In this document: one piece after another, positions 32,198 to 41,364 of the stretch | Layout of the letters: every line of letters starts with the position of its first letter | How positions within the stretch are numbered: position 1 is the first letter of the stretch | Program-made: the position numbers and the translations under genes | The notes under the pieces: generated by a model | The model's database searches: none | Seen by the model: the letters and a program-made list of their open reading frames with translations, nothing else | Told to the model about the DNA's origin: nothing | Assembly: GCA_946480785.1 (NCBI GenBank) | Contig: CAMLLD010000025.1 | Location: 1 to 64,000, forward strand | Direction: 5' to 3' | Length of the DNA: 64,000 bases | DNA from: an uncultured Blastocatellia bacterium | GTDB taxonomy: Bacteria > Acidobacteriota > Blastocatellia > Pyrinomonadales > Pyrinomonadaceae

Positions 32198-33799
32198 GTG
32201 TCGAGTCACGTAATTCTATTGACGGATGCTCACGAAGCGCCGGCCTACGAGCTGATCGAGGCTTTGCGCGCGGCGGGGCTGAAGACTCTGATCGAAGGTC
32301 TGCGCGAAGTGGAAGTGGAAGTCGCGCTCACGCGACAACAGCAGGATCAAAATGTCTCCGATCTGGACCGCCCACTGGCAGTGCTCTATGAAGTCGTGCC
32401 CGGCGCGGACATGGTCGAGCTGCACACCGCCGTCAATCACGCGCGCGCTTTTTGGCCCGGCGCGCCGCTCGTCGCCTGTCGCCGGCAAACGAACGGTTAT
32501 CAAAGTCTCAACCTGCGTAGCGTCGACGGCGCAACGCTGAAGCGACTCGGCTTCGTCGCCATCGCCGACAAGTCGGCACAGCTTCCCGCGCTGCTGCGAG
32601 ACATCGAAGCCCGCGGCGTGTCGGGCGAACTGCATCTGCCGCAAGTTGTCGAACGGCGAACCGGACGCGGCTGCTCTTCCCTGCCGCCGAAGATCAAATT
32701 CAACGATTTACGTGCGGCGTTCGATCTCGTCGCTTCGCTCCACTTCATCAGCGATCAGATCGGCGCGGCCAACACCGCGCTCGCCGGGCTCGAGCTGCTC
32801 ATCGACGCCGATCGTTGGGCCATCTATCTTTTCTCGGAAGAGAAAGGCGTCGAAAGCGCGACGCTCGAAGCTGTCGCGGTGCGGCGGCCGGGCCAGCCAA
32901 ACAGCGGCAAGACCGAAGAAGAGTGGCGCCGCGTGTTGACCGGCGAAGCCGATTTGCCGATCGGCTCTGAGACCAAAGCCGTGAAACGTGCGGCGGCGGG
33001 AATGGGAATCATCAAGAAAAAGGAGCGCGGCCAGTTTGTGCTCGCAGTGCCGCTGATCTGCGGCGAACGGATTCTCGGCGTGATCGAAGGCATCCGCGAA
33101 GGCTCGGGAGCGCGTGCGTTCAAGAAGACAGACTTGGCGCTGCTCGACTCGCTTTCGTTGCCGATCGCGTCGGCGCTAGCTAATGCGGTCCGCATCGCCG
33201 AAGCCGAACGTCTCTCGCAAACAGACGATTTGACCAAGCTGCACAACGCGCGCTACCTGCGCCAGTTTCTGCTCAACGAAATCCGCCGTGCTCGCCGTTA
33301 CGGCTCGAGCGTCGCCGCGCTGTTTCTCGATCTCGACGACTTCAAACGCATCAACGACGAACACGGACACCTCGTCGGCTCGCACGTGCTGATGGAAATG
33401 GCCGCCGTGATTCTCTCCTCGATACGCGACACCGACGCAGTGGCCCGTTACGGTGGCGACGAATTCGTGATCGTTTTACCCGACACTGGCACCGAACTCG
33501 CTGGCACCGTCGCCGAACGCATCCGGCAAAAGATTTTGCGTCATCAATTCACCGGCGGGCGGCGGCTACAGCTTTCGTTGACGGCGAGTTTTGGTGTGGC
33601 GGCTTTCCCGAAACATGCATCCTCGCCACAACAACTCATCGCCTGCGCCGACACCGCGATGTACGAAGCGAAGGCCGCAAACAAAAATTGTGTGCGCTTC
33701 GCCGCGGATCTGGCGGCGAAAGAGCCCCTGCAGGAACTCATGGAGAGCATCGAACAGACCGTTGTCGAGAATCTGGAGCTTGAGACCCTGACATCGTAA
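32198..33799 (+). CDS. Diguanylate cyclase with receiver-like and GAF domains, 533 aa
   Basis: A GTG start at 32198 with GCGGAG before it is preferred to a start inside the FecR-domain gene. The N-terminal ~125 residues (SSHVILLTDAHEAPAYELIE) look like a degenerate receiver domain. The GAF-type domain spans about 165-335. The C-terminal GGDEF domain has DDLTKLHNARYLRQFL, LDLDDFKRINDEHGHLVGSH and an intact VARYGGDEFVIVLP. An RxxD inhibitory site (RDTD) sits five residues before GGDEF, so product inhibition by c-di-GMP is expected. It makes c-di-GMP from GTP. Confidence 0.93.
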   Translation: MSSHVILLTDAHEAPAYELIEALRAAGLKTLIEGLREVEVEVALTRQQQDQNVSDLDRPLAVLYEVVPGADMVELHTAVNHARAFWPGAPLVACRRQTNGYQSLNLRSVDGATLKRLGFVAIADKSAQLPALLRDIEARGVSGELHLPQVVERRTGRGCSSLPPKIKFNDLRAAFDLVASLHFISDQIGAANTALAGLELLIDADRWAIYLFSEEKGVESATLEAVAVRRPGQPNSGKTEEEWRRVLTGEADLPIGSETKAVKRAAAGMGIIKKKERGQFVLAVPLICGERILGVIEGIREGSGARAFKKTDLALLDSLSLPIASALANAVRIAEAERLSQTDDLTKLHNARYLRQFLLNEIRRARRYGSSVAALFLDLDDFKRINDEHGHLVGSHVLMEMAAVILSSIRDTDAVARYGGDEFVIVLPDTGTELAGTVAERIRQKILRHQFTGGRRLQLSLTASFGVAAFPKHASSPQQLIACADTAMYEAKAANKNCVRFAADLAAKEPLQELMESIEQTVVENLELETLTS

Positions 33800-33876
33800 C
33801 GCCGAAGGCGTTTGCTAATTCGAGCCCAGGGTTGGCACAACCCTGGACCACGAACGAAGTTCAAAAAACAAACCAG

Positions 33877-33906
33877 TTTACGCTGCGAGCCTTAACGGTG
33901 TATCTT
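33877..33906 (+). promoter_or_regulatory. Candidate promoter for the mre operon
   Basis: TTTACG (33877-33882) and TATCTT (33901-33906) are 18 bp apart, about 130 bp before mreB. A GTAGGGA/TCCCTAC stem (33943-33949, 33965-33971) lies in the leader between them and the gene. No reliable coding frame is seen in 33800-34037. Confidence 0.3.
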
Positions 33907-34037
33907 AGGAGGTCGGACGTGTTTGGTGCGTCGTCTAAAGAGGTAGGGAATGAAGGGATGTCTCTCCCTACTGATATTTGTCGCCGATCCCACCCCGAAG
34001 TTCCATACTACAACCACGGGAAGTGAATAGAAGCTAG

Positions 34038-35084
34038 ATGGCTTTCAAATCTATTTTCAGTCTGTTTTCGAGCGACCTGGCAATCGACCTCGGGACGGCA
34101 AATACGCTGGTCTACGCCAAAGGTCGCGGCATCGTTGTTTCAGAGCCTTCTATCGTGGCGATCAATAAAGTCACCAACCAGGTCGAAGCCGTCGGCCGCG
34201 ACGCCAAAGACATGCTGGGCCGAACGCCCGGCAACATCGTCGCGATTCGCCCGATGAAAGACGGCGTGATCGCCAACTTCGAAGTCACGGAGAAGATGCT
34301 CCAGCACTTCATTCGTAAAGCCCACAACGGCAAAACGTGGGTGAGCCCGCGCGTCGTCATCGGTATCCCGTCGGAAATCACCCAGGTCGAACGTCGCGCT
34401 GTCGAAGACTCGGCGTATCGCGCGAAGGCTTCGGAAGTTTATCTGGTTGAGGAAGCGATGGCCGCGGCGATCGGCGCCGGACTGCCGATCACCGAACCGC
34501 ACGGCAACATGGTCGTCGACATCGGCGGCGGCACGACCGACATCGCGGTGATCAGCTTGAGCGGCATCGTTTACTCGCGCGCGGTGCGCGTCGCGGGCAA
34601 CGAAATGGACGAGGCGATCATTCAGTACATTAAGAGGAAGTACAACCTGTTGATTGGCGAACGCACCGCCGAAGCAATCAAGATCGAACTCGGTTCGGCA
34701 CACCCGCTCGATGAGCCACTCTCGTATGAAGTGCGCGGCCGCAACCTGATCGAAGGCATTCCGAAGACCATCACGATTACCGACGAAGAGATACGCGAGG
34801 CGCTTTCGGATTCGATTTCCACGATCATCAACGCCGTCCGTGTGGCGCTCGAACGAACGCCGCCGGAACTCTCGGCTGACATCGTGGAACGCGGTATCGT
34901 ATTGACTGGCGGCGGCGCGCTGTTGAAACACCTCGACAAACGATTGACCATCGAGACCGGTTTGCCGGTAACGGTGGCGGACGATCCGCTTGCTTCCGTG
35001 GTTCTGGGCACCGGAAAGATGTTGTCTGACTTCGATCTGCTCAAACGCGTGAAGTGGGAAAACACAATGACCGCAGGGATGTAA
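34038..35084 (+). CDS. mreB: Rod shape-determining protein MreB, 348 aa
   Basis: Actin-like ATPase that guides cell-wall synthesis along the side wall. [20 protein letters not shown] is phosphate-1, [16 protein letters not shown] is phosphate-2, and [17 protein letters not shown] is the adenosine motif. The N-terminal hydrophobic FSLFSSDL may bind the membrane. First gene of a five-gene elongation operon. Confidence 0.97.
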   Translation: MAFKSIFSLFSSDLAIDLGTANTLVYAKGRGIVVSEPSIVAINKVTNQVEAVGRDAKDMLGRTPGNIVAIRPMKDGVIANFEVTEKMLQHFIRKAHNGKTWVSPRVVIGIPSEITQVERRAVEDSAYRAKASEVYLVEEAMAAAIGAGLPITEPHGNMVVDIGGGTTDIAVISLSGIVYSRAVRVAGNEMDEAIIQYIKRKYNLLIGERTAEAIKIELGSAHPLDEPLSYEVRGRNLIEGIPKTITITDEEIREALSDSISTIINAVRVALERTPPELSADIVERGIVLTGGGALLKHLDKRLTIETGLPVTVADDPLASVVLGTGKMLSDFDLLKRVKWENTMTAGM

Positions 35085-35096
35085 CCGGCATTAGCA

Positions 35097-35999
35097 GTGG
35101 CTTCAGTTCGTACCCAAAGAGAAATTCGCCAGCGGGCCCCTCTCTGGCTCATCGGTTTACTAGTCACTAATCTCGTGATCATGGCCGTCGACGCGCGCGA
35201 CGCCACGGGCGAGCAAAAGGTCCTGCGTATCTGGACGCAGACGTTTGCCTCGCCGTTGCAAAACGCGTCTTCGAAAGTGAGCGGCGCAACCGGCGGTTTC
35301 TTTCAACAGATGTTCAATTTCCGTCGCACCGCGCAGGAAAACGAGCAACTTAAAGAACGTCTCGCGAAGACCGAGCTCGAGCTCAACACCGCGCGCCAGG
35401 CGACGGCCGAAAACGAACGGCTCAAAGCGCTGCTCAGTCTCAACGAACAAACTAAAATCGAGAGTGTTCCGGCGCGCGTGATCGCTCGCGATCCGTCGGT
35501 CTGGTTCAACACGATCACGATCAATCGCGGCAGCAGCTCGGGCGTCGCGGTCAACATGCCGGTCGTTACGGGCGGCGGCATCGTTGGCCGCGTGATCACA
35601 GTTAGTCCGTGGGCGTCGCAAGTGATGCTGATCACGGACGAGAAAGCGGGCGCGGGCGCCGTGGTCGGACAGGTGGGCCAGTCAGGCGCGCTCGGCTCGG
35701 TGCGCGGCCGCTCGGATCTCGGCGTTAGCATGATCGAGATGCGTTACGTCTCGGGACTCGAGCAGGTGGAAGTCGGCGATCCCGTGATGACGACGGGCCA
35801 GGACGGGATTTATCCGCCCGGTTTGAATGTCGGCAAAGTGGTCGACGTGAAGAAAGGAACAGCGACGCAGGCGCACCAGATTTTGATCCAACCCGGTGCG
35901 CAGTTGGACCATTTAGAAGAAGTAGCGGTGCTTTTGTACCATCCCCCGCAACGCATAACCCCCCAACAGAATTTGCCGAACGCGGAAAAGTCGCGGTGA
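35097..35999 (+). CDS. mreC: Rod shape-determining protein MreC, 300 aa
   Basis: GTG start 12 nt after mreB. One membrane helix (PLWLIGLLVTNLVIMAVD), a coiled coil (about 75-115, TAQENEQLKERLAKTELELN) and a beta-rich periplasmic domain with NRGSSSGVAVNMPVV and GIVGRVITVSPWASQV, the standard MreC layout. It links MreB filaments to PBP2 and RodA. The tail after LLYHPPQ is short and Gln/Pro-rich. Confidence 0.93.
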   Translation: MASVRTQREIRQRAPLWLIGLLVTNLVIMAVDARDATGEQKVLRIWTQTFASPLQNASSKVSGATGGFFQQMFNFRRTAQENEQLKERLAKTELELNTARQATAENERLKALLSLNEQTKIESVPARVIARDPSVWFNTITINRGSSSGVAVNMPVVTGGGIVGRVITVSPWASQVMLITDEKAGAGAVVGQVGQSGALGSVRGRSDLGVSMIEMRYVSGLEQVEVGDPVMTTGQDGIYPPGLNVGKVVDVKKGTATQAHQILIQPGAQLDHLEEVAVLLYHPPQRITPQQNLPNAEKSR

Positions 36000-36017
36000 G
36001 AACGTTATCGTCCGTCA

Positions 36018-36560
36018 ATGTCGCAGCTTAAGATCGCCGCAGTGTTGCTCATCTCGATCGTGCTGCAACTCTCGTTGCGCGTGGTCTGGAAGCCGCTGGT
36101 TTACATTGATTTTCCGCTCGTCGTGGTTGTTTACATCGCGCTGCAACGCGACGCCTGGCAGGCATTGGTCGTCGGCACCCTCGCCGGACTGATCGTCGAT
36201 ACACAGACCGGCGGCCTGATCGGCGCGGGCGGCTTTTCGAAGACGCTGACGGCCTACATCATCTTCTTCGCGGCCACGAAGGTGAACCTTGAAAATCCGT
36301 TGTTGCGCATTCCGGTGCTGGCCGCGGCGAGCGTGCTCGACTCGCTGATTTACGTTTTCTGGCACCGTTTGCTCGGATACGCGCCGAGCGTTCCGCTCGT
36401 GCAGACGTTGTCTTATAAACTAATCGCCACGACGATCGTGGGGACGTTGGTTCTTTACATGCTCAACTCGGTGATGTCGCCGCAGTCGTCGCAGCGGCGA
36501 CAATTTGCCACGCGGCGGCGCGTGGCGCGGCGTTCGACCGGACCGTTACGGCGACGCTGA
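36018..36560 (+). CDS. mreD: Rod shape-determining protein MreD, 180 aa
   Basis: Five predicted membrane helices (for example IAAVLLISIVLQLSLRVVW and VVGTLAGLIVDTQTGGLIG) in the MreD pattern, ending in a basic Arg/Ser/Gln tail. The identification rests on topology plus position between mreC and the PBP2 gene. It starts 18 nt after mreC. Confidence 0.88.
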   Translation: MSQLKIAAVLLISIVLQLSLRVVWKPLVYIDFPLVVVVYIALQRDAWQALVVGTLAGLIVDTQTGGLIGAGGFSKTLTAYIIFFAATKVNLENPLLRIPVLAAASVLDSLIYVFWHRLLGYAPSVPLVQTLSYKLIATTIVGTLVLYMLNSVMSPQSSQRRQFATRRRVARRSTGPLRRR

Positions 36561-36613
36561 TTTTGTACAACGCGGCAAGCGGAACGAGGCACTAAGCAGA
36601 AGGCGGCAAACCA

Positions 36614-38614
36614 ATGAAATTCGAAGACACATCGCAAAACCTGCGCGCGCGACTCCGGTTTGTGCAGATCCTCGTGGTGGCGATGCTCGGCCTGCTGAGC
36701 ATCAGGCTTTATGTCCTGCAGGTCGTGCGCGGCGACCGTTACGCGGAGATCGCGCAGAACCAGCGCCGCCGTCGCCTGCCGATTCCCGCGCCGCGCGGCG
36801 TCATCTTTGATCGCAACAACAAACCCATCGTCAACTCGCGTCCGATCTACAACGTCATCCTTTCGCGCGAAGACGTTAAAGGCAAAGACCTCAGCGCGCT
36901 TGTCGATCCGCTTTCGGGCGGTCTCGACATCGACCAGCAGATCCTGGCCGATCGCTTCGAGATGGTGAAGTCGATGCCGGCGTTTGAGTCGATACTCGTG
37001 AAGCAGGACGCGACGCCCGGCGACATCGCGTGGGTCGAGGCGCACAATCTCGAGTTTCCCGAACTGCGCGTCGAACAACAGCCGCAGCGAACGTATCCGG
37101 CGAACGGCTCGCTCGCGCACGTCGTCGGTTACGTCGGTGAGATCAGTCCGGAACAACTCAAGCAACAGGTTTATAAAGACAAGGGACTCAAACCCGGCGA
37201 CATCATCGGTCTCAGCGGGATCGAGCAGGTCTACGACGACTATCTGCGCGGCACCGATGGTTATCGCGAAGTCGTGGTCGACAGCCGCGGGCGCATTCAG
37301 GACGAGATTGAAACCGTCGCGCCGATTCCCGGACGCGATTTGATCACGACGATCGATCTCGATCTGCAGCACGCCGCCGAAGACCAGCTCGCAAACTCCG
37401 CCACCAAGCGCGGCGTGATCATCGCGATGGATCCAAACAACGGCGAGATCCTCGCGCTCGCGTCGGCGCCGTCGTTCGATCCCAATCTCTTCTCGCAGCG
37501 CATCAACAGCAAGGAAGGCAAGGCCGAATACGCAGCGCTCCTGAACGATCCGGAAACGCCGTTGCTCAACCGCGCGATTCAGAGTCGTTATCCACCGGGT
37601 TCGACCTGGAAGATCCCGATGTCCATTGCCGGACTGCAGCAAGGCGCGATCACGCTCGAGCATTCCAACCTGGTTTGCGGCGGCGGCATTCAGGTCGGCA
37701 ACAAGTTCACGCGCTGCATGGGCAATCACGGCACGCCCGACATCAAGACCGCGATCATCCATTCGTGCGACGGTTACTTCTATCGTCTCGGTTTGAAGAT
37801 GGGCATCGACGGCATTGTCTCGATGGTCGACGAGTTTGATCTGAACAAACGCACCGGCATCGATCTGCCGAACGAAGTCGTGAGTTGGACGCCCTCGCGC
37901 GAATTCAAGCGCCGCATGCAGCCGCGCGATCCCGAATGGCGCGACATCGACACGGTTTACGCCTCGTTCGGGCAGGTTTACGACATCATCACACCCATCT
38001 CCTTGTTGCGCACGATCTCGGCCGTCGGCGTCGGCGGGCGCATGTACATCCCGCACCTGCTCAAGGAAGTGCGCGCATTCGGCACGCCCGGAGCGCCCGA
38101 TTACAAACCCACCGTAACGTTCACGCCGCTCGATTCGTCGCGGCCGAATCCGAAAGTGCTGCCGATTCCGGAAGACATTCATCAGCGGGTTGTCGACGGC
38201 ATGTGGGGCGTCGTCAATGCAGGCGGCACCGGCGCGGCGATCAAGATGGCCGGCTTTGACATCGCGGGCAAGACGGGCACGGCGCAGGTCGTCGGACTCG
38301 GCAAAGACACCGGCAAGAATAAGGACCACGCGTGGTTCGTCAGTTACGCACCCGCTTACAAACCTGAAATCGCGCTGGTCGCTTTGATCGAGAACTCGGG
38401 ATTCGGCGGCGCGAATGCCGCCCCCGCGGTGCGCGGTGTTTACAACGTCTACTACCGCAACACTCGTCACGAAGAACCTCCCGGCGCGGTGCCGCAGATC
38501 GCGAAGAAGGAAACTCCCGCGCCGAAATCGACAGACGCAACGAAACCCAAACCGATCGCTGCTGCCGCGCCCACAGCCGCCGCTCAGCAAGCAGTGGCGC
38601 GCCGTAATCATTAA
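36614..38614 (+). CDS. mrdA: Penicillin-binding protein 2 (elongation transpeptidase), 666 aa
   Basis: One N-terminal helix (FVQILVVAMLGLLSIRLYVL), a PBP dimer domain (about 55-240) with PAPRGVIFDRNN, and a transpeptidase domain with the active-site PPGSTWKIP (SxxK), SCDGYFYRL (SxN position) and AGKTGTAQVV (KTG). It cross-links peptidoglycan with RodA during elongation. The C-terminal tail is Ala/Pro/Lys-rich. Its stop overlaps the rodA start by 1 nt. Confidence 0.95.
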   Translation: MKFEDTSQNLRARLRFVQILVVAMLGLLSIRLYVLQVVRGDRYAEIAQNQRRRRLPIPAPRGVIFDRNNKPIVNSRPIYNVILSREDVKGKDLSALVDPLSGGLDIDQQILADRFEMVKSMPAFESILVKQDATPGDIAWVEAHNLEFPELRVEQQPQRTYPANGSLAHVVGYVGEISPEQLKQQVYKDKGLKPGDIIGLSGIEQVYDDYLRGTDGYREVVVDSRGRIQDEIETVAPIPGRDLITTIDLDLQHAAEDQLANSATKRGVIIAMDPNNGEILALASAPSFDPNLFSQRINSKEGKAEYAALLNDPETPLLNRAIQSRYPPGSTWKIPMSIAGLQQGAITLEHSNLVCGGGIQVGNKFTRCMGNHGTPDIKTAIIHSCDGYFYRLGLKMGIDGIVSMVDEFDLNKRTGIDLPNEVVSWTPSREFKRRMQPRDPEWRDIDTVYASFGQVYDIITPISLLRTISAVGVGGRMYIPHLLKEVRAFGTPGAPDYKPTVTFTPLDSSRPNPKVLPIPEDIHQRVVDGMWGVVNAGGTGAAIKMAGFDIAGKTGTAQVVGLGKDTGKNKDHAWFVSYAPAYKPEIALVALIENSGFGGANAAPAVRGVYNVYYRNTRHEEPPGAVPQIAKKETPAPKSTDATKPKPIAAAAPTAAAQQAVARRNH

Positions 38615-39735
38615 TGGTCGCCATCATTCACAAACGTAGTTGGCGCGACTTCGACTGGATCCTCGCCTTCACGGCGATCGCCATCGTCCTCTTCGGCACG
38701 GTCCAAATCCGTAATGCGCAACCGACCGAGACTTATTGGATCAAACAACTCATCGGACTCGGCATTGGTCTCGTGGCGATGCTCGCGATCGCGTTCACCG
38801 ATTACCGCAAACTGCTGAATCTCGCGCCCATCTTTTACGTGTTCGGACTGGTGCTGCTCGTCGTCGTGCTTGTTCCCGGCATCGGTCTGAAGATTAACGG
38901 CCAGCGCTGCTGGCTCAAGGTTCCGGGCATCGGGCAGTTTCAGCCGTCGGAGTTTGTGAAGGTGACGACGGCGATGATGCTGGCGCGTTACTTCGGCAAG
39001 AATCGCGTAAACGTGCTCGCCGTGAAGGAGATGATCGCCGGCTGTCTCATTCTCGGTTTGCCCTGCGCCTTGATCATGCTCGAACCCGATGCGGGTTCAG
39101 TGCTGACCTACATACCGATCCTCGCCGTGGTCCTGTTTCTTTCGGCCATTCGCTTGCGGCTCGCGGTTGCGGCGACGGTCCTTGCCGTCGTGATGATTCC
39201 TTTTGCCTACGTGGTGGGCGTCAAGACTGGAGCCATCAAACTCTACCAGCAGGAACGCATCAACGTGATCCTTGATCCTGAGAACGCGGATCGCAAAGGC
39301 ATCGGTTATCACACGTGGCAATCGATCCTGACTGTCGGCGAGGGTGGCTTGTTTGGCTCGCGAGCCTCAGTCGAACACTCGCAGAGCAGCCTGAAGTTTC
39401 TGCCCGAGCCGCATACCGACTTCATCTACGCCGTGACGGCGGAAAACTCCGGCTTCGTCGGTTGCCTTTTCGTGTTGTTTGCTTACGTCGTCCTTATATC
39501 GCGCTTGATAACCGGAGCGCGGCGGTCTTCCGATCGCGCCGGTATGCTGTTCATCATGGCATTCGTCGGTGGTCTCACGTTTCAGATCTTCATCAACATC
39601 GGGATGGCGCTCGGTATCCTGCCCGTGATCGGCGTACCACTGCCGTTGATGAGCGCGGGTCTCGCCTCGCTCGTCGCCACCTTCATCGCGATCGGCTTTG
39701 CGATCAGCGTGCAGTTACGACGCTTTGTTAATTAG
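38614..39735 (+). CDS. rodA: Peptidoglycan glycosyltransferase RodA, 373 aa
   Basis: SEDS-family protein with about ten membrane helices. Conserved segments include PGIGLKINGQRCWLKV, FQPSEFVKVTTAMMLA, EPDAGSVLTYIPIL, FLPEPHTDFIYAVTAENSG (shown as PEPHTDFIYAVTAENSG) and LPVIGVPLPLMSAG. It polymerises lipid II with PBP2. The convergent DUF218 gene overlaps its last 21 bp. Confidence 0.96.
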   Translation: MVAIIHKRSWRDFDWILAFTAIAIVLFGTVQIRNAQPTETYWIKQLIGLGIGLVAMLAIAFTDYRKLLNLAPIFYVFGLVLLVVVLVPGIGLKINGQRCWLKVPGIGQFQPSEFVKVTTAMMLARYFGKNRVNVLAVKEMIAGCLILGLPCALIMLEPDAGSVLTYIPILAVVLFLSAIRLRLAVAATVLAVVMIPFAYVVGVKTGAIKLYQQERINVILDPENADRKGIGYHTWQSILTVGEGGLFGSRASVEHSQSSLKFLPEPHTDFIYAVTAENSGFVGCLFVLFAYVVLISRLITGARRSSDRAGMLFIMAFVGGLTFQIFINIGMALGILPVIGVPLPLMSAGLASLVATFIAIGFAISVQLRRFVN

Positions 39736-40380
39736 ATACTTGTCGTAACCGGCTTGTATAAGTTCCTCGTAAGCACGCCAAATATCTTCGGGAATCTCCT
39801 GTTCGATCTGATAACCGAGCTCCGGGTACAACTTGATCCGCTGTAAATCACCGACCATGATGCCGACTACGTCGCTGTGCGTTAACGAAGTGTGCGTGTA
39901 GTGCGCGAGATAGTCGGCGAAAGAGACCTGCGGCGAAGTCAGGACAACCTGCTTCTCGGGCCACATCTTGCGAATCGTCGCGTAAGCGCGGCGCTCCATG
40001 TAAGGCTTCTGCACGACGATGAAGCGCTGCGGATCGATTCCCTGTTCGGCGAGAAGGTGTTGGGTGAAGCGAATGTTTTCGCCAGTGTTCGTTGAGTTTG
40101 GCTCGATCAGAATGCGCTCGCGCGGCACGCCCAGGCTCATTGCAATCCGTGCGAAGCGCTCTGCTTCCGGTTCGTCCCACAATCTTTCCGTGATCGCGCC
40201 GCGTCCGCCCGAGAAGATCAGCAACGGCGCCCAGCCTTCGAGAAACAATTGCGCGCCGCGTTCAGCAACGCGTTCGTCGTGACTGCACAACACGAGAATC
40301 GCGTCGGCCGGCGCGAGTTCGTGTTTCATGCGGTGGTAGTCCCAGATTTTTTCGGCGAGTGCGCGGATGTCAGAGTTCAT
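39715..40380 (-). CDS. DUF218/YdcF-family protein, 221 aa
   Basis: The start at 40380 overlaps the stop of the upstream kinase gene (ATGA). The family signature is clear: DAILVLCSHDERVAERGAQL, FSGGRG, LIEPNSTNTGENIRFTQHLL and VVQKPYMERRAY. Unlike SanA/ElyC types there is no membrane helix, so it resembles cytoplasmic YdcF, which binds S-adenosylmethionine; its role is unclear. The C-terminal 25 residues run antisense through the end of rodA. Confidence 0.88.
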   Translation of the reverse strand: MNSDIRALAEKIWDYHRMKHELAPADAILVLCSHDERVAERGAQLFLEGWAPLLIFSGGRGAITERLWDEPEAERFARIAMSLGVPRERILIEPNSTNTGENIRFTQHLLAEQGIDPQRFIVVQKPYMERRAYATIRKMWPEKQVVLTSPQVSFADYLAHYTHTSLTHSDVVGIMVGDLQRIKLYPELGYQIEQEIPEDIWRAYEELIQAGYDKYLINKAS

Positions 40381-40895
40381 TTGGTGTTTGTGGCGTGCGA
40401 CGCCAGGAATTTTTCTACTTCGGAGCGAGAGCGGAGCCAAACGATTTGTTTCGTCGCGGCGTGTTCGGCCAACAGCCGAACGACCTTCGGACGCGAACGC
40501 TGCGCGTAGTTCCAGATCCACTGGACAAAACTCCAATCGAGTTTTTCGTTACAGCCCTCGGCCATGTCAGGCCGCGAGCGATTGCGGTTCGTCATTCGTC
40601 GCCTGATGACACGCCATAAACAGACGAGCCGTGGCAGATCGAGAAAGATGATCGTGTCGCAATGCTCGATACGGGTTTCGAGTGTGCCGCCGTAGTTGCC
40701 GTCGAGGATCCACGACTCCGCGCTCGTCAACTGCTTTACCGTCTCTAGCCATTCTTCTTTCGGTGGTTCCTGCCAACCCGCGCGCCAATAAAACCGGTCC
40801 AGATGTTTGACGTCGATATCGAGCAACTCACCGAGTCGTCGGGCCAACGTTGACTTGCCTGCACCCCCGGGCCCGATCACGAGTACCTTTTTCAT
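40377..40895 (-). CDS. P-loop kinase of the topology-modulation (FlaR-like) family, 172 aa
   Basis: Start at 40895 (MKKVLVIGPGGAGKSTLARR) places the Walker A motif at the N-terminus as in adenylate-kinase-like proteins. The HLDRFYWRAGWQEPPKEEW and WILDGNYGGTLETRI segments and FLDLPRLVCLWRVIRRR match small proteins often labelled 'DNA topology modulation protein'; their real substrate is unknown. Translation of the DUF218 gene is probably coupled. Confidence 0.85.
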   Translation of the reverse strand: MKKVLVIGPGGAGKSTLARRLGELLDIDVKHLDRFYWRAGWQEPPKEEWLETVKQLTSAESWILDGNYGGTLETRIEHCDTIIFLDLPRLVCLWRVIRRRMTNRNRSRPDMAEGCNEKLDWSFVQWIWNYAQRSRPKVVRLLAEHAATKQIVWLRSRSEVEKFLASHATNTK

Positions 40896-40900
40896 CTGCT

Positions 40901-40921
40901 CTGAATCTGCGTTAATCTGTG
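40901..40921. repeat. Copy of the CTGCGTTAATCTGTG-type short repeat
   Basis: GAATCTGCGTTAATCTGTG lies in the 56-bp gap between the divergent kinase and VOC genes. It belongs to the same loose family as the CACAGAT copies at 27576, 48481, 51902, 61420 and 62664. Confidence 0.4.
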
Positions 40922-40951
40922 CCGAGTTTCCGAAACGAAAGGACCGCGCCG

Positions 40952-41362
40952 ATGGCCCCCACACTCTACCGAATCATTCTGCAAGTCGACAATCTCGATC
41001 GCGCCGAAGAGTTCTACGGCAAACTGCTCGGCGATCGCGGGCGGCGAATCCCGCGCGGCGCGCGCCACTATTTCGATTGTGGCCCGGTGATCCTCGCGCT
41101 CGTCGACGTGACCGGCGAAGGCATGGTCGAAGCTGCGCAACCCAAACCATTGCCCGACTACGTCTACTTCGCCGTCGAAGACGTCGAGACATATCACCAA
41201 CGCGCGCGCGAGTTGAATTGTCTATCGAACGAAGACGTCCACGGCGAGCCCGCCGGCGAAATCGTGGTACGGCCCTGGCGCGAACGATCGTTTTACGCCT
41301 TCGATCCGTGGGGCAACGGCCTCTGCTTCGTTGATGAAAACACGCTTTTTACCGGACGCTAA
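40952..41362 (+). CDS. VOC-superfamily (glyoxalase-like) protein, 136 aa
   Basis: The ATG at 40952 follows GAAAGGA. One VOC module: TLYRIILQVDNLDRAEEFYG opens it, RHYFDCGPVILAL and DYVYFAVEDVETYHQRA are the middle strands, and SFYAFDPWGNGLCFVDE closes it. Metal-site residues can be assigned only loosely, so lyase, dioxygenase or antibiotic-binding roles remain open. It lies 2 nt before the serine hydrolase gene. Confidence 0.88.
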   Translation: MAPTLYRIILQVDNLDRAEEFYGKLLGDRGRRIPRGARHYFDCGPVILALVDVTGEGMVEAAQPKPLPDYVYFAVEDVETYHQRARELNCLSNEDVHGEPAGEIVVRPWRERSFYAFDPWGNGLCFVDENTLFTGR

Positions 41363-41364
41363 TC

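Noticed and set aside
33832..34026. 64-aa frame upstream of mreB
   Set aside because: It overlaps a likely promoter and leader hairpin and its product is not recognisable; better explained as untranslated leader.
36455..38611. 718-aa open frame opposite mreD and the PBP2 gene
   Set aside because: It is the exact antisense of well-identified genes and has the Arg/Asp/His-rich shadow composition.
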